DNA of 64,000 nt from Luidia sarsii (GCA_949987565.1 OX465116.1:1155001-1219000), one strand, 5' to 3'; counted from the first letter of the stretch, positions 1-12,900 are shown. The notes: a model not told the origin generated them from the sequence alone. A program made the numbers and translations.

Positions 1-334
1 TAGTTAGGGTTCAATATACCCTCCTCTCCTATATCAAGCCAAATATTTGCATAGCATTGATTTATTTCCCGTCGCCGACAGATGCTTTTGGTTTTGACTC
101 CACGGCTCGATTGCAAGAAAGGGCCGAGGCTAATCCGTGTAATGCATACCTGTATTAATTGGTGAAGAAGATGTATTATGGGCCTAGACGTTTCCATGGC
201 AACCTGCCAGGGTCTACAAGTCAGAGGTATTCCGGTCAATCTGTCCTGCCCGGATGAACAATGTCACCAACAAACCAACAATACGCGGTGCTGTAGCGAT
301 AACAGAGGTGACGTCATTGAAGCCTTCTTGTCAC

Positions 335-440
335 ACTAACGCGCGCGTATGACACGCGTGTATGGAGCCTGTGGCGCGCGCGTATATAGGTTATATGGCG
401 CGCGCGTATAAGTATAGCCTATGGCGCTCGCGTAGATGTA
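335..440. repeat. CG-alternating short tandem repeat
   Basis: The motif GGCGCGCGCGTATA and degraded forms recur about every 30 bases (near 342, 372, 398 and 423). Alternating CG/CA/TA steps are of the kind that can adopt left-handed DNA. Too short and irregular to be a known element. Confidence 0.55.
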
Positions 441-1892
441 ATTAATTTTTCCATCGTTTTATGGTGAGCGGACATGAAAATGAATGATAGTAGGCCTATG
501 CCAGTACAATGGATAAAGTACTGCAAACTAATCAAACAGACTTGGTACTCGTTGTCCCACGTTCATTAGGCAATGCTACTAATTGAATCTGAAGGGAATT
601 GACAGCGGGGTACATTAGATGAGCACTCCGTACCCTTTTAGTCACGTCCACACAAAGCCCGCATGTAAACCCCGCCCAAGACTACCGTCATCTCTTCGCA
701 TCAACCACAACTCAACCGTGCAGGTGGAGAACGCAAGCATATCATCGTAAAAAAAATGGCCAAGCCTTTCGGAAATAAATTGACAGTGTCGGCCAATACT
801 GGATATAGAGGCAGGGGCCTATGCTTATCATTTGTGAAGGTCATGTGTCGTTTTAATTGATAGCCAGGGCCAAGGAACAATCAGTTTGTGAACAATCTGC
901 CATGGGACAAATTCGGAGAGATTTAATGAAATAGGATTTATTATAAAACAAGCTTTATAACAAGTACACATATTAACAAACAAGTGTGTGGTCTGTATGG
1001 CCGGTGAATAGTGCAAGGCCAGGGCTGCCAAATATCATATTCTGATAATGTGAATATTCCTACCATCAGAAATATGATTTTTAAAATCATCTGAATTCTA
1101 TCGTCAATCTCTGTTGTTTTCTTTGCCATTTTTCAATAAATCTCATGCAGTTTTCTTTGCATTTTTTCAATCAATCTCAGATGTTTAAAACGAGAAACTG
1201 ACGTACCTAGTCTTGTCTCAAGGAAACCGTCTGGCAATCCGATTGAGCACGATTGATATCAATATCAACATTTACAAGATTTTGATAGGCGATATCTTCT
1301 ACAAGAATGTTGGGTATGCGAGTCTTGAATTGAAGTCGCTTTCGAAAATAAAGATATAATTAGTAATTTTAATAGGCTTCAACTTGCTTTTGACTATACC
1401 TTTATTCGGATCAAAATATCAATAGAAGAGATTCTTGGTTACAGTATGACCAATTTGAATGTTACACATGCCGCGCATTAATAGTAGCTTACCCGATTCT
1501 CGATCAGTCCCAATGGGGAAATTGGTCAAATCTGACCTGATTATCTAAAGATCTTCAATTAAATACTAGGTCTGGCGTGTGCATCCTTTCTCAAAGGACC
1601 TTCGAGGTATCTGTATGCTGTTGACCGTCTGTAGTCAGTGAAATTGTTTAAACATTGTTGTATCTAGCAAAGAAGGACAAGGGTTGACTTATGTTTGTTT
1701 ACACTGTGTTATTTTTTCTTTGCTTCACCGGCATCATCATTAGAATGATAGCGATCTTAAAACATTCATAACATTCTCTCTTTACCCTATTCCGAAATTG
1801 TCCATCTATTTTCTAGTTATTATGCTTTTATCTTCAGCTTTGTGGTTTCTCGAGGGCTTTGGTATCCCAGTTCTTCACGGAAAATGGCAAGG

Positions 1893-1952
1893 ATTTCCCC
1901 TTCCCCTTCCCTTCCCCTCCCCTTCCCTTCCCTTCCCTCCCCTTTCCCCAAC
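1893..1952. repeat. Pyrimidine tract, CCTTCC-type
   Basis: About 60 bases of nearly pure CCCTTCC/CCCTCC on the plus strand. It produces meaningless proline/phenylalanine open frames on both strands. Confidence 0.8.
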
Positions 1953-2036
1953 CATCTGTCACAAGACGCGCTACTTCGGGTCACATCTACACGGGAGACT
2001 TGAGAGCACAGACCAGCCGTGAGCAAAGCTGCTTAC

Positions 2037-2458
2037 CAGTCTCAAAGGCCTCGGAGGTAATTGCTGCCATGAACGCATTGGTCTCTTCGATACCCCATTT
2101 CTCTTTTCACATCGACAAAACACAGTGGAGATGTACTCCCATTTACAGATACCAGATCAGGGTTTAGAGGATAACTGATGAAATCTAGTGAATTATCTGT
2201 TCCCTTATACTACATGTAGTCCGTTTAATAGAGGATTTCAATCTAATTTAAGACCGATTTGCATTCCCAATCATCTCAGCAATGATTGAAATCTTTTAAG
2301 GCTGAAGTTAATGGTCATTTCCAATCTATGAAATGTTCTTCTCTAGGCGGAGGAAAAGTTAAGTCGCCGCTTACCTGTGGTGATGCTCTCCCGGACTGGA
2401 TCCAGGCAGGATCAAGACGGAATAAGAGGAGGAGGAATAAGTGTCTTGCCCGCCCCAT
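2037..2458 (-). other. Possible minus-strand exons of an unrecognised gene
   Basis: Two exon-like signals. Reading minus, an ATG at 2,458 opens 28 codons with a basic start and a leucine-rich core like a signal peptide (MGRARHLFLLLLFRLDPAW), ending at a CAG|GTAAGC donor after 2,375. A second stretch ends at an ACTG|GTAAGC donor after 2,037 and reads KWGIEETNAFMAAITSEAFE in one frame. No good acceptor was found for the second piece and no family was recognised. It could be chance. Confidence 0.2.
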
Positions 2459-3210
2459 CTTGAAACAGCAGGTCCTGATGAGATCCTCCCAGCTATCCCC
2501 CTCTGTCTCCCTGTCGGGGTTGTGCGCTAGCGGGCTTGACACTCTCTCCCTGTGCTCTCCCAAACTCTCAACACGTCCGAGTGACGAAAACCCAGACGGC
2601 GTTTCCCGAGCAACGCCTCAGGTGAGCTGCCGAAGATGCAGCTATCAATTGCTTCCGTTCCTTGGACTCTCTTATCGGCAGAAAATGATTAGCCTGCTCT
2701 GGATTCTCGACATGTACAGAGAGTCTTTGCTATTAGAGAGTGTGATAAGTAGAGCCAATATGCAAACACACAGGCTGGGTGGTCTGAAGTTGTTGCCGTA
2801 TATACTACAGTTCGTCAAAGACCAGTGACACACTTGGCAAGCCTTCCCCACTGTGTGTATGTATTGTAGGCCTACAGGAACGTGTGATATTATCGCCTCG
2901 TGACGTGTTTTGTTGGAGTCTGCGCAGTGTTCATTCCGCTCTGGTTGGCCGTTCTGTACGTCAGCAAAGTTGGGATCATCGTTAACATTCCGCTGTGGAA
3001 AAAAAACCGTCGACGCTCACCCTGAGCTGATCGTATCGTCTAGAAACCCGTAGAATCAAGCCGGCATTAATTGGGCTTTACGTTCGCTGTATCGTAATGT
3101 TTAAGCCGAGGCCATTTTGATCCAATCACAATGCTTTGATTCTTAAAGTTGGTCAGTTTGTGCAGGTGACAGGGAGACGACAGACCTATCGTCGCGTGTA
3201 AGGTTGGGCG

Positions 3211-3560
3211 TCACGCGTCTGATAACCAGTCTGCATGCTTTATAATACTAACAGAATCCCAAATATTAAAGTATGCATGGGTCCCGACACGCTCTGGCGT
3301 GGGTTTGCCCGAAGCGATGTTCCCAGGGGTACGAGAGGGCTCGCTTGCCTGCTCCGAGTCCCAGCGAAGCCAGCTGCTCACCTCGCCCGTAGCCAAGGCC
3401 TCGCGGCCCGCCAGCACAGCGGAGGATTCACGCTCCGTCGCCCAAGCTTCGCCCAAATTCCCGCTGACTCGTCGGGGGAAATTGAACGCGTCGTGCAAAG
3501 AACAAACAAGGCGCGAACCGTGGTAACCAGTAGAAATACAAAACGAAAAAAAAAGAAGAT
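3211..3560. other. CpG-rich stretch with an uninterpreted open frame
   Basis: GC- and CpG-rich compared with its surroundings. The minus strand is open across most of it and contains a plausible donor (GGCGAG|GTGAGC near 3,380). No protein family is recognisable. It could be a promoter or first exon of an unseen gene, or simply a GC-rich patch. Confidence 0.25.
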
Positions 3561-4486
3561 GAAAAAATTAAATTAAGCGAGCGTTATTTCCATAAAGATG
3601 CGGGTAGTTGTGTTATACGAGCTGCCGTATCGTCCAATTGAGGCTTCGTAATGCATGGACTGCACCAGCAGACGACTTAATGTCAGAATGGAGATGTGTT
3701 TTCGCGCCAAATGTCATTTCAACTGTGCAGACCAGCACGCGTAGCACGCACGCAATGGTCTGCCTCACCCACTCGTCAGTTGTCACCGAGTGCTGTGCCT
3801 CCATGCAGCTGTCCGTAGTCTCCTTACGAGCGGATGTCTGCGTCGTTAAAGGACCGTCTCGAAGCTCCTTGTCCAAAGACAACTGTGAGTTGACGTATCG
3901 AATGTCGCTAATCGTCGCGTTCCTGGCGTGCTTAGCATAGCTCTCGCGCTATTATCACCCCTGATCAAGTTCGTCTTCCGTGGTCGCATATCGACGACTG
4001 GAATGGAGTCTAAGCACTCGTGCACGCAAACGCCAACGCCGTTGTATTAAAAAAGACCGTTTGTCTGCCTGCGTTTTGCATCGAATTGCTCGTATATAGC
4101 TTTGAGGGAAACAATTGCTGGTTGTGGATAGAGGCTGTTCACTTTCCTGAGGGCAGGAGTGGAAGTGCGTGATAAAAAAAGTCAAGGTTGACGAAACTGC
4201 AGGCACGATTTCCCATCACCTTAATCCCCCTGGATTACCTTACCTATGAAATCAATATATATTCGGAGTTGGATGTCATTATTTCAGTAGAGTGGAGGGA
4301 GGTTAGAAAGGTTACGAGGCAGAATGATGTCAGTGATGATCTAGATTAACTGTTGACGACACTGCTTTAATAGGAAACTGAAATGAAATATAACATGGAC
4401 AGATCAGTCAGCTGAATCACACGAGCATGTCTGGATGGAATGACATTTTACATATTCCTCCATTCTTACTCCCGGTCTGGTGTCAT

Positions 4487-4800
4487 TATGGGTTCCATTC
4501 ATGGTGCCATTCTTGGTTCCATTCTGGGTTCCTTTCTTGGTTTCATTCTGGGTTCCTTTCTGAGTTCCATTCTGGGTTCCATTATGGGTTTCATCAGTCT
4601 TGGTTGCATTCTTGGTTGCATTCTTGGTTCCACTCTTGTTCCATTCCTTGTTCCATGCTGGTTCCATTCTTGGTTCCATTCTGGGTTCCGTGCTGGTTCC
4701 ATTCTTGGTTCCATTCTTGGTTCCATTCTGGGTTCCATTCTGGGCTCCATTCTGGGTTCCATTCTGGGTTCCATTCTGGGTTCCATTCTTGGTTCCGTAC
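4487..4800. repeat. 12-bp minisatellite (ATTCTGGGTTCC)n
   Basis: About 26 imperfect copies of ATTCTGGGTTCC/ATTCTTGGTTCC, with variants such as ATTATGGGTTCC at the left edge. Since 12 is a multiple of 3, all frames stay open and give artificial repeats (MEPR, NGTQ). There is no splice or start context for a real gene. Confidence 0.9.
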
Positions 4801-7207
4801 TGTAGGATTCCATTCCTAATTCTATTCATCCATTCTTTGTTCTGTTCTTGGAGTCCGTCATCACACCAATCTCTCTGCTTCACAATCGCGTAATGTTCTG
4901 TTTCACCCTATATTGGTCATCTGACATGAGCTGCCTCTATATCATATCGACCAACATCCATCTCATTAAACGTTCCACGACCCAGGCCAGCGCGTTTTTA
5001 CGGGTTACTCCCACAAAACCCGGTATCCATGGCGGAGTAATATCCGTAAATGGCAAGGGGTGATTCATCACATAACCTCCCTCGTATATCCATGAGCGCG
5101 TGGATTCAATTTGGATGAAGCATTGTCCTCAGGGTGCACTAGATATTAAAATGGTAAATTGTCACTGGTCACTAATTGGTCTACGCCTCCCTACTTCACT
5201 GTGTGGTTTGGTTTTTGGTTCTACCACGCAGACAATCATGAATGATATCCACCATTGTGCTCGCGTTACCGGACTCATTACACCTGTATCCCTTCATCCA
5301 AACACTAGCCCCACTGGAATTAAACCAGGCCATATAATTTACTATAGTCTATTGTCAGACGAGCGAGATGGATTTATTTCCGTCAACCTTATTCAGTCCA
5401 TAATCACTCGTTCTATTTTCTGCACTGCACGTGACAAGGGCTGGGGATGTTTTTTCATGCTTTTTGCGGTTGATTTTTGTCGACATACCTTGGCTGTCTG
5501 ACGGTCTGCGTTTCCATGGTTACCTGAGAGTGTGGATTTCATTTTAAGTCTGTTCTATGCCCACTGATTTGAAAGCAAACAAGCCGACAAAAAAACACAC
5601 CCGCAAGAGACCAACATAATTAATCAACAAACAGATGAAAAATTAGCACTGAACAAAAAAGGGCAAGAAAAAAATATTTATTGAAACCAGCAAACAGCAA
5701 TGGTTTGTTGAACCAGATGTCTTGTGTTCTAGGTCATTTTTTTTTATTTTGGCATTTTTGCAAAATTGCTTTAAATATTCCCCCTCACTTTTCCTTTGCA
5801 CTCTGTTTCAAGGGAAGCAATGTGTTACTGCACTTGACCTTATTTGAGCCAGGATAACAGTGATTTTCCGATCAGAGAGAAAAATACATGTATTTATTCA
5901 AGAAACCGGGGGATGTGACAATGACATTGTAATGAAGAAATCAATCTTAAATTCGATTTCTGTCACCACCCTTATGAACTGTGCAACTGATGCTAGTGGC
6001 CCTTACTAATAGATATTACGTAACTCCTCTGAACAACGTATTCAAGGGGTACCAGGGAGGGAAAGAGGTTATTGTTATTCCTTCGGAAACAATTAAGAAG
6101 ACGGGAGAACGAGTCAAACCTTCATGCCAGCTTAAATGGTTGCCAGCATAATGAATGTTTTCATTAACTTTATAATTAGAATCTTGCTGCGGGTACGTTA
6201 TGTACGCACCACACTCTACTGCCACATTTGAAAATGTTTGCAGTCAAAACATGGATGGTTGGTGCAACAATCAACGGTTGAGAAGCGGAAATAGAGGTAA
6301 TAGATTGACTTATTAGTTTGAGTTTAATCTTTAGTGCTGGTAGGTTGTGGTATATTTTCACCAATGCAATTCAACAGTTGGTCTTCAATTATGTTTTAAG
6401 TCGACACGTTCGCCATCCTCGGTCAAAATGATGGCTGTATATTGTCCACCATCTTTTTTTGCAGAGCACAAAATATGACAAGGGGACAATGTATAGGATC
6501 TACCTTCTTATTCTCAACGTCCCTTAATGTTTACTCTCGCGAATAATTACTCAGCTTCGAAACATTTCCTTGAGGCTAAGCAACCAGAACTAACATTCCG
6601 GAGCCTCCTACATGTCCGATTCCATTTCAGTCGTCTTGATTTCCATCGCATGAATCACAACCCGGAACGAAAGATGAACTCTGCCGTCAAGGCAGACCGC
6701 AACCTCATCCCAACCCCCCATTTTAAAATGAATCTCAAAAGTGAGAGAGCCTGACGTTTCGATCCTAGCAGGACCTTAATTCTCAAAGGCAAAGGTATCA
6801 TTTGTATCATTTTCGAATGAAGTCTCTATAAAAGGCAGAGGAAGCGCAGTATTATAGGCCTATTTGCCATTTAGGATTCCCCAATTTCATATCTTTTAAA
6901 GGTTGTCACATAAAAGACTTCTCCTTGGCCACAGGACCACATTATTTTTATTTAATCGCCTTTCAACCTGTCTATCAACATTTAATTATCCCCCAAGCTG
7001 TCTGATAACCGACCCACACCATTGATCAGTCCCCTGCCTCTATCCAATTAACTACCTATCGTGCGATTGCTAATGGGGTGATACCGTGCTTGCACTGTCC
7101 TCAAAGTCCTATCCCTTCCTCCTTCCCCTCGTCAACAATTTTCATTTCACCTCCCAAGAGGGGCCAGAAAGTCAACCCGTCCTCACCAGCTCTCGACAAT
7201 CACCCCA
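4801..7207. other. Gene-free stretch
   Basis: No recognisable gene. An open frame at 5,100-5,501 (plus) has no familiar motif. The only repeat seen is a fragment of the GATCCTAGCAGGACC family at about 6,748-6,792. Confidence 0.45.
6748..6792 (-). repeat. Fragment of the GATCCTAGCAGGACC dispersed repeat
   Basis: Contains CTGACGTTTCGATCCTAGCA followed by GGACC, the core shared with many copies in the ARHGEF7 introns. This copy sits outside both genes. Confidence 0.7.
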
Positions 7208-7752
7208 TCTCTCAACCATCCCACCTCCTTCTCCTCCTCCTCCTCCTCCTCATCTCCCTCTCCCTCCTCCTCCTCCTCCCCTCCTCCTCCCCTCCTCCTC
7301 CTCCTCTTCCTCCTCCTCCTCCTCATCTCTCATCCTCCTCCTCCTTCTCCTCCTCCTCCTCCTCATCTCTCATCCTCCTCCCCCTTCTCCTCCTCCTCTC
7401 TCCCCTCCTCCTTTTCCTCCTCCCCTCCTCCACCCATCCTCCTCATCATCATCTCTCCTCCTCCTCCTCATTCTCCTCCTCCTCCTCCTCCTCCTCCTCA
7501 TCCTCCTCATCTCTCATCCTCCTCCTTCCCATCCTTTTCCTCCTCCTCATCCTCCTCATCTCTCATCCTCCTCCTCCTTCTCCTCCTCATCTCTCATCCT
7601 CCTTCTCTTCCTCCTCCTCTCTCCCCTCCTACTTCTCCTCCTCCCCTCCTCCACCCCTCCTCCTCATCATCATCTCTCCTCCTCCCCCTCCTCCTCCTCC
7701 TCCTCCTCCTCCCCCTCCTCCTCCTCCTCCTCCTCATCTTTCATCCTCCTAA
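7208..7752. repeat. Long TCC/CTC polypyrimidine tract
   Basis: About 540 bases of almost pure pyrimidine on the plus strand, mostly CTC/TCC triplets with scattered CATCTCTCAT interruptions. The opposite strand is pure purine. The open frames here (poly-Ser, poly-Leu, poly-Pro) are artefacts. Such tracts can form triplex DNA. Confidence 0.95.
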
Positions 7753-9479
7753 CAAGAACTCACACCACCTCCTGTGACTCCACTATACATTGCGGGTGAA
7801 ACCCCCCACACAGTCTTGGGCTGTGGACAGAGTAAGATGCAACAGCTGTGGGTCGACGAATGACATAACGGTGTGGGGAGTCATCGCTGATGACGGAAGA
7901 CCATCTTGGCCAGATGCTGAGACCCCCCGCTCTCTCTCTCTCTCCCTCTCCCTCTTTCTGTCTCTCTCAACCCCGCTAACCCCGTCGGCTGTCGAACCCA
8001 AGTCTCTCACCTACTTGGCCTTGACCAGAGCGGGAGGTATTAATCGGATCATATAAAAAAAATACTCGGACGAAACTTACAGAGCTGGATTAACCTAGAA
8101 CGCTTCTTATGAGATCAAAGACCCCTCCATTTTCTGGATTCGTCAAGATGTTTTGCTAAGAAACCTTCCGTTTCGCCATCTGGTTAAAAAGGAAAGACCA
8201 CGTGACCAATGACGTCATTGAAGGGGGAGCGGTTGTTGTATCCTCAAACCGTGCACAAGCTTTGTTCGACCACGGAATTCAAGTAAATTGCATGTTTGAA
8301 GATCGATTCCACGCCAGTTATCTTTCATTTTCTGACTTTGTTGGAAATGTTTCATGTCAAATTATACTCCTGAAGGGGAGTAATGGTCATTCACCAGAGT
8401 TTTTCCAGGGAAAATAAACACCCTCCCCTCTGAGCTCGAGACCTTTTTTATTTCGGCGCTCCACTCCGCACTTCTGGTTTCCTGGAGCGACGCTGGGCAG
8501 GAAACTGGAGCCGTGGTCCCGCCGCGATAGACGGCCTCCCTGTTGCGCTGTGCGCGCTGGTCCTTGAAACGAATACCGAGCAAACATTCCACGCGTGGAT
8601 TCAGCGTGTCTGGGAAAGGGCCAATTAACGCCTCTGATTACCAGCGATTCGGGTCACCTGGCAACGCCCCTTGACAACGGGTGCTTTAGTCATGTCATCG
8701 TCATCTCGTTGCTAAGGGTTGGTGCTGTTTCTCTCCCCCTTAAATCCCCAACTTCCTTGCTTTAATTAGTCAAGATTGTGAATCTTGTAACTTTATGAAA
8801 TAACTTCACTTTAAAAGGGCCTATAATCACGAGGGTAGCACTAGCAGTCTCTAGACCGTTAATATTTATGCTCTTAAATAGCGCAAACACAAACCAGGTA
8901 CTCATAATTATGCAGGGAAATGGAGTTTTATTACGCGTTTTCAAACAATAATTGTATTAACCTTGCTCTATGGTGATTATTTAACGTTCACATCATTAAA
9001 AACCTAAGACTAAATAATAGTACTTCCTGTTATGTTCATTAGTTTGTGTCATTATCTAGAAATTAACTCGGGCAATGCTACGGTACATCATTATTCTGTA
9101 TGACAACCCGCAAATACAAGCTCTAATTGACATTTTTGGCCTCGTCAACTCTATGTATAATAGGCCTACTACTGTAGGCCTACTGTGTTCAATTAATTGT
9201 AGTTTGAAGGGTTGTCATGTACGACGATGTCTGCCAACAAATATTTGACCAGCATGGTAAACTCGGACCTTGGACCGATGTATTATAGCAGTTGATGAGA
9301 ACGCAATGTGCTGGGAATTCTCAAATTACTGGCATCAATACCTGTCACTCACGGCACGGGATGGCAGGTTAGTTTATAATTATTCAAGCACTTATTATTC
9401 TATAATCCTCAAGACCGCTGCCATTATTATTATAATACAGCCGGTTCATATTTTTTTGAGCACTCCAAAGTCTGATGAC
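7753..9479. other. Gene-free stretch with one weak exon-like open frame
   Basis: A (TC)n run lies at about 7,930-7,970. On the minus strand, from a TTTCCCAG acceptor-like site near 8,612 down to about 8,420, a frame reads VECLLGIRFKDQRAQRNREA onwards with even composition, but I recognise no family and see no strong donor. The rest is AT-rich with no signal. Confidence 0.3.
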
Positions 9480-9625
9480 GACACCACGCTCCACCATGCG
9501 CGCGTCACGCGCAGTCTGGACGCGCACGCTATCCACAACGGACCAATCATCTGTCGGAATAAAGTGCGCGCGACGCGCACACTGCTCACGCGTCACGCGC
9601 GCGCGAGCAAAGGGTGGTGTTACAG
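9480..9625. repeat. CG-rich inverted repeat downstream of ATP1B
   Basis: Two arms (about 9,480-9,530 and 9,570-9,625), both rich in CGCGCGTCACGCGC-type sequence, are imperfectly complementary around an AT-richer centre. It lies within 60-200 bases past the ATP1B stop codon, so probably in its 3' UTR or just beyond. No AATAAA was identified for that gene nearby. Confidence 0.5.
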
Positions 9626-9679
9626 GCAATACTGTTCCCCTCATTATGTTATACGGCCACTAATTTTTTTTTTTTCGTT

Positions 9680-9967
9680 TTATTTGCGGATCATGATTCT
9701 GACTCTGAATCTGGACGGCTCTTCTCTGCTGTTGAACAGTCCCCCCGGGATCTCGTCCGGTATGTTAGCAGCCAACGCCCTGCACTCGAGCCTGACGTCC
9801 ACATCGCGTGTGTTGATGCCGATTTGCACGGCCACTACGGGTCTTATGTAGCGAGCTTGCTGGTCCGTATCAGTCCCCACCACGTACGGGTAGTGCCCGA
9901 ACGACACTCCGTCCGCCGGGAAGACTCGGATGAAGTCGATGTACTTTGAATCGTCATAAATCTTGTC
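9680..9967 (-). CDS. ATP1B: ATP1B exon 6 (C-terminal ectodomain, stop)
   Basis: Acceptor TTTCACATAG precedes GACAAG; 95 codons plus TAA (residues 260-354). It carries the conserved YIRPVVAVQIGINTRD and VRLECRA segments, the family's immunoglobulin-like end with the sixth cysteine, and ends RVRIMIRK. Confidence 0.95.
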   Translation of the reverse strand, partial: DKIYDDSKYIDFIRVFPADGVSFGHYPYVVGTDTDQQARYIRPVVAVQIGINTRDVDVRLECRALAANIPDEIPGGLFNSREEPSRFRVRIMIRK

Positions 9968-12900
9968 CTATGTGAAACAAAACCAAATACCAGAACTCAT
10001 GTCGATTAATCTTGATTCTTATCCAATGGTTTTGTTTTCTGCCGTGCAACTAGATTGAAAGGTGGATGTGATTATGAAGCTTTGGACTTTTTTCCCCTCA
10101 GGGTGAATGAGACTGGTTCTACCATTTATCTGTCACGCTCCAATGAATCCCTCGGGAAATCTTCATGTAGACTCAATCAGGGGAGTTATAATGCAGGTAA
10201 AAACCCCACTTTACTCTGAAGCACCGACATGGAATGGCTGGCTTGAGACTAATGCACTGTTGGGTGAAGATTAGACTCGCTCTATTGGAAACAACAGTTA
10301 AGAAGTAGTCACTATGGATTCAAGATGGCCTCAACGACAGTGACATTAATGGAAACATCTTCAGACAATCTCAGGCGAGCAAATTGATTGTCTGGGAAAT
10401 GTGAGAGAAATAGATGTGAGAGAAGTGAACGATAGAGGTCGCCCTTTATCACCAATGGTCGGCCCCTCTCGTTTGTATCATAGGTCGTTTACAAACATTA
10501 ATGTAGGCTTGTTTTATGCTCGGGCTTAGGCTTCGGTATTTTATGATTTTTCTTACCCGTTTTATTATCATCGGCATCTATAGAAACAAGCATTTGGCCC
10601 CAGTTTCTTGGTGAATACTTGGTACTTATCAACCAACAACCCTTCAAATTCGGCGACAACAACCTGGATTTTCAAGGTTTTGTCAGACGGAGACAAAGCC
10701 TGAGCCCGAGCCTGACCCATGGATTCGTGAAGGGCCATAGAGCAGCTCTATGCTTGTATCAGGTTTAAGACTATACTCACCGCGTAACAAGTAAAGATGA
10801 TTCTGTTGGTGAAATCAATGGATGTGTTCACACCCAACTTTTGATATTTCGTTTTCACTTCCTCCATCGTGTAACTCTCCGGAATCCACCCCCAAACCTA
10901 AAGATGAAATACAAGGATAAAGACTCCTCAATTATTGAAACAGAAATAAACAAGATTAAGACGTGTTTCTATAGAAACCTTCCATCCATTAGAACATCGT
11001 ATTTTGAAGAGCGCCCTCAACGACATTGAAAGTTGCGGCGTTTTCTGTTGTTTTGTCGCCCTCTATAAGATGGCGTCCCAATGACGTCAACGCATAATGT
11101 CTATCATCTCACCTTGTTCAGTCCTATGTAGAGACAGGGTTGGGCCGTAGCGTAGCTCGACTGGTTGGCCGCGCCGGGGGCGCACGGCCCAAGAAGAGAC
11201 GGGTCATATTGACAGAACCTCTGGGTGGGCGGGTCTGTGATCTGGCCCGGTGTATCCGGACAATCCTCGTGCGAAGTTTGGTCAACATTCTCCAACACTT
11301 TGGAGGAATCAGGGAATAGTGGTAAGAGTAATGGGAATGGAGTTATGTCAGTGGGTATATGGGTGTGTGAACACAGCATTATTAATAACAACAACGACAA
11401 CAACAACAACAGCAACAACAACAACAACAACAACAGCAACAACAACAACAGTAACAACAACAGCAACAACAACAACTACAACTACAACAACAACAATAGC
11501 AGCAGCAACAACAACAACAACAACAACAACAGCAATGTTATTTCGACGATTAAAAATAATGAGATAACGCGAAGTGGAAAGTCAAGTCTGAGGCAAAGAA
11601 AACGAATGATTAGAACAGTAGGATTTGTCACAAAGCAACGATGCAGATTTCTTAAGTTACGATCTAAGAGCACCAAACAGACACCATGACGGACAGACAA
11701 CACGCCTTTACCTTCGAACACGTATTGCTCAATTTCGCGCTCAATTCGCTCTCTATCCTCGTCCCCAGCAGCTAGGCCGTACTCGATACGATAATTGTCT
11801 GGAAAGGGAACGAGGTTCAAACCTGCAAAGAACAACATAAATCGAATGTTTTGTCCAACTTGAAAATATATATCAAAGCCCTTTAGTTTTGTACGTGGGG
11901 AAAATTTGTTGTCGGAAAAGACGCACGGTTAGTACAAACCAATTGGTCATATATCGCCGCAAGCGGCGCTATACTATCTTTGGTACAAACAGAGTGTGCC
12001 GCATGAGGGCGCTATTCACATTTTGCATTCATTTTCAGTGCAGCGAGTAGAAAAAGAAAACGGGCAACACAGCTTTCTGGTTTAGTGTTCAAACACCAAT
12101 TGCACTCGTTACCATGGAAAGCAAGTTTTTTCATTGCTTGAAATAATTATGTGAATCTTCCTGAATAATGGTTCTTAGTTGTGACGGTGGACAAAAAGCA
12201 GAACACTGAACAGAAGAAATTCTCAGCTCTAAATGAAAGTGTCTTTCCTGCGTTTATGACGATGGACATGATGGAGGTTCGGTTGTTCTCTTACCAGGCG
12301 GAGTTATCATGGAGTTGTAAGTGGGTCTCTCCTGGGATATTGTCTGGTAGAAGATGGCAAACATGGCCGCCCAAAATCCCGCCAGACAGAGGTAGAAGCA
12401 CAGATAGAACAGCCCAATCTTACCTGCAATTCAAGAAGACCGAAAAGGGCATAATAGTTTATATTGTTGGAGGCATTTGTGCGGTGCACTTGTGTGTCTC
12501 GTAAATCAGAAGAAAAAAAGTTGATGAAGTAAGGGCCCGACCTTTCAATCATAGCAGGAGCCTTTCTTAAAGGCTGAATGCTGGCATTGAAACGTCTTGT
12601 CCTGTTTGGACATTTAACTTTATAAGTTTATAACTTCAAAAAAGCAATAGGACTGAATGCTTTCTCTTCTTGTTCATTCAGTTGAACATCTGAACGAGTC
12701 TCATGTTGCACGATTATTTTCACTTCCTGTTGAATATGTCCGAGGAACCCCATGTTTTGCTCATACATGATTTATGTCTGTTATCGAAATAAGCCATGTG
12801 GTCGCTATGGAAACTGAAACTGAAACCTGGTTGGTGCACGATGTGTTATTCAAGGCATTGGTCTATTGAAACTCAAAACTATTATGGTTTTGTACTTAAT

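Larger units (their letters stand above)
1..2025. other. Gene-free stretch, no recognisable gene
   Basis: Short open frames in both strands show no family motif and no convincing splice-site pairs. The stretch holds a CG-rich repeat near 335-440 and a pyrimidine tract near 1,893-1,952, listed separately. The rest looks like ordinary AT-rich non-coding DNA. Confidence 0.5.

Noticed and set aside
2286..2828. 180-codon plus-strand frame
   Set aside because: The composition is not protein-like, no motif is recognisable, and splice signals on the opposite strand look better.
7078..7799. Two long plus-strand frames rich in Ser, Leu and Pro
   Set aside because: Entirely produced by the TCC/CTC tract.
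11225..11689. Poly-Asn and poly-Thr frames on the plus strand
   Set aside because: Caused by the AAC repeat and the antisense of ATP1B exons 3 and 4.
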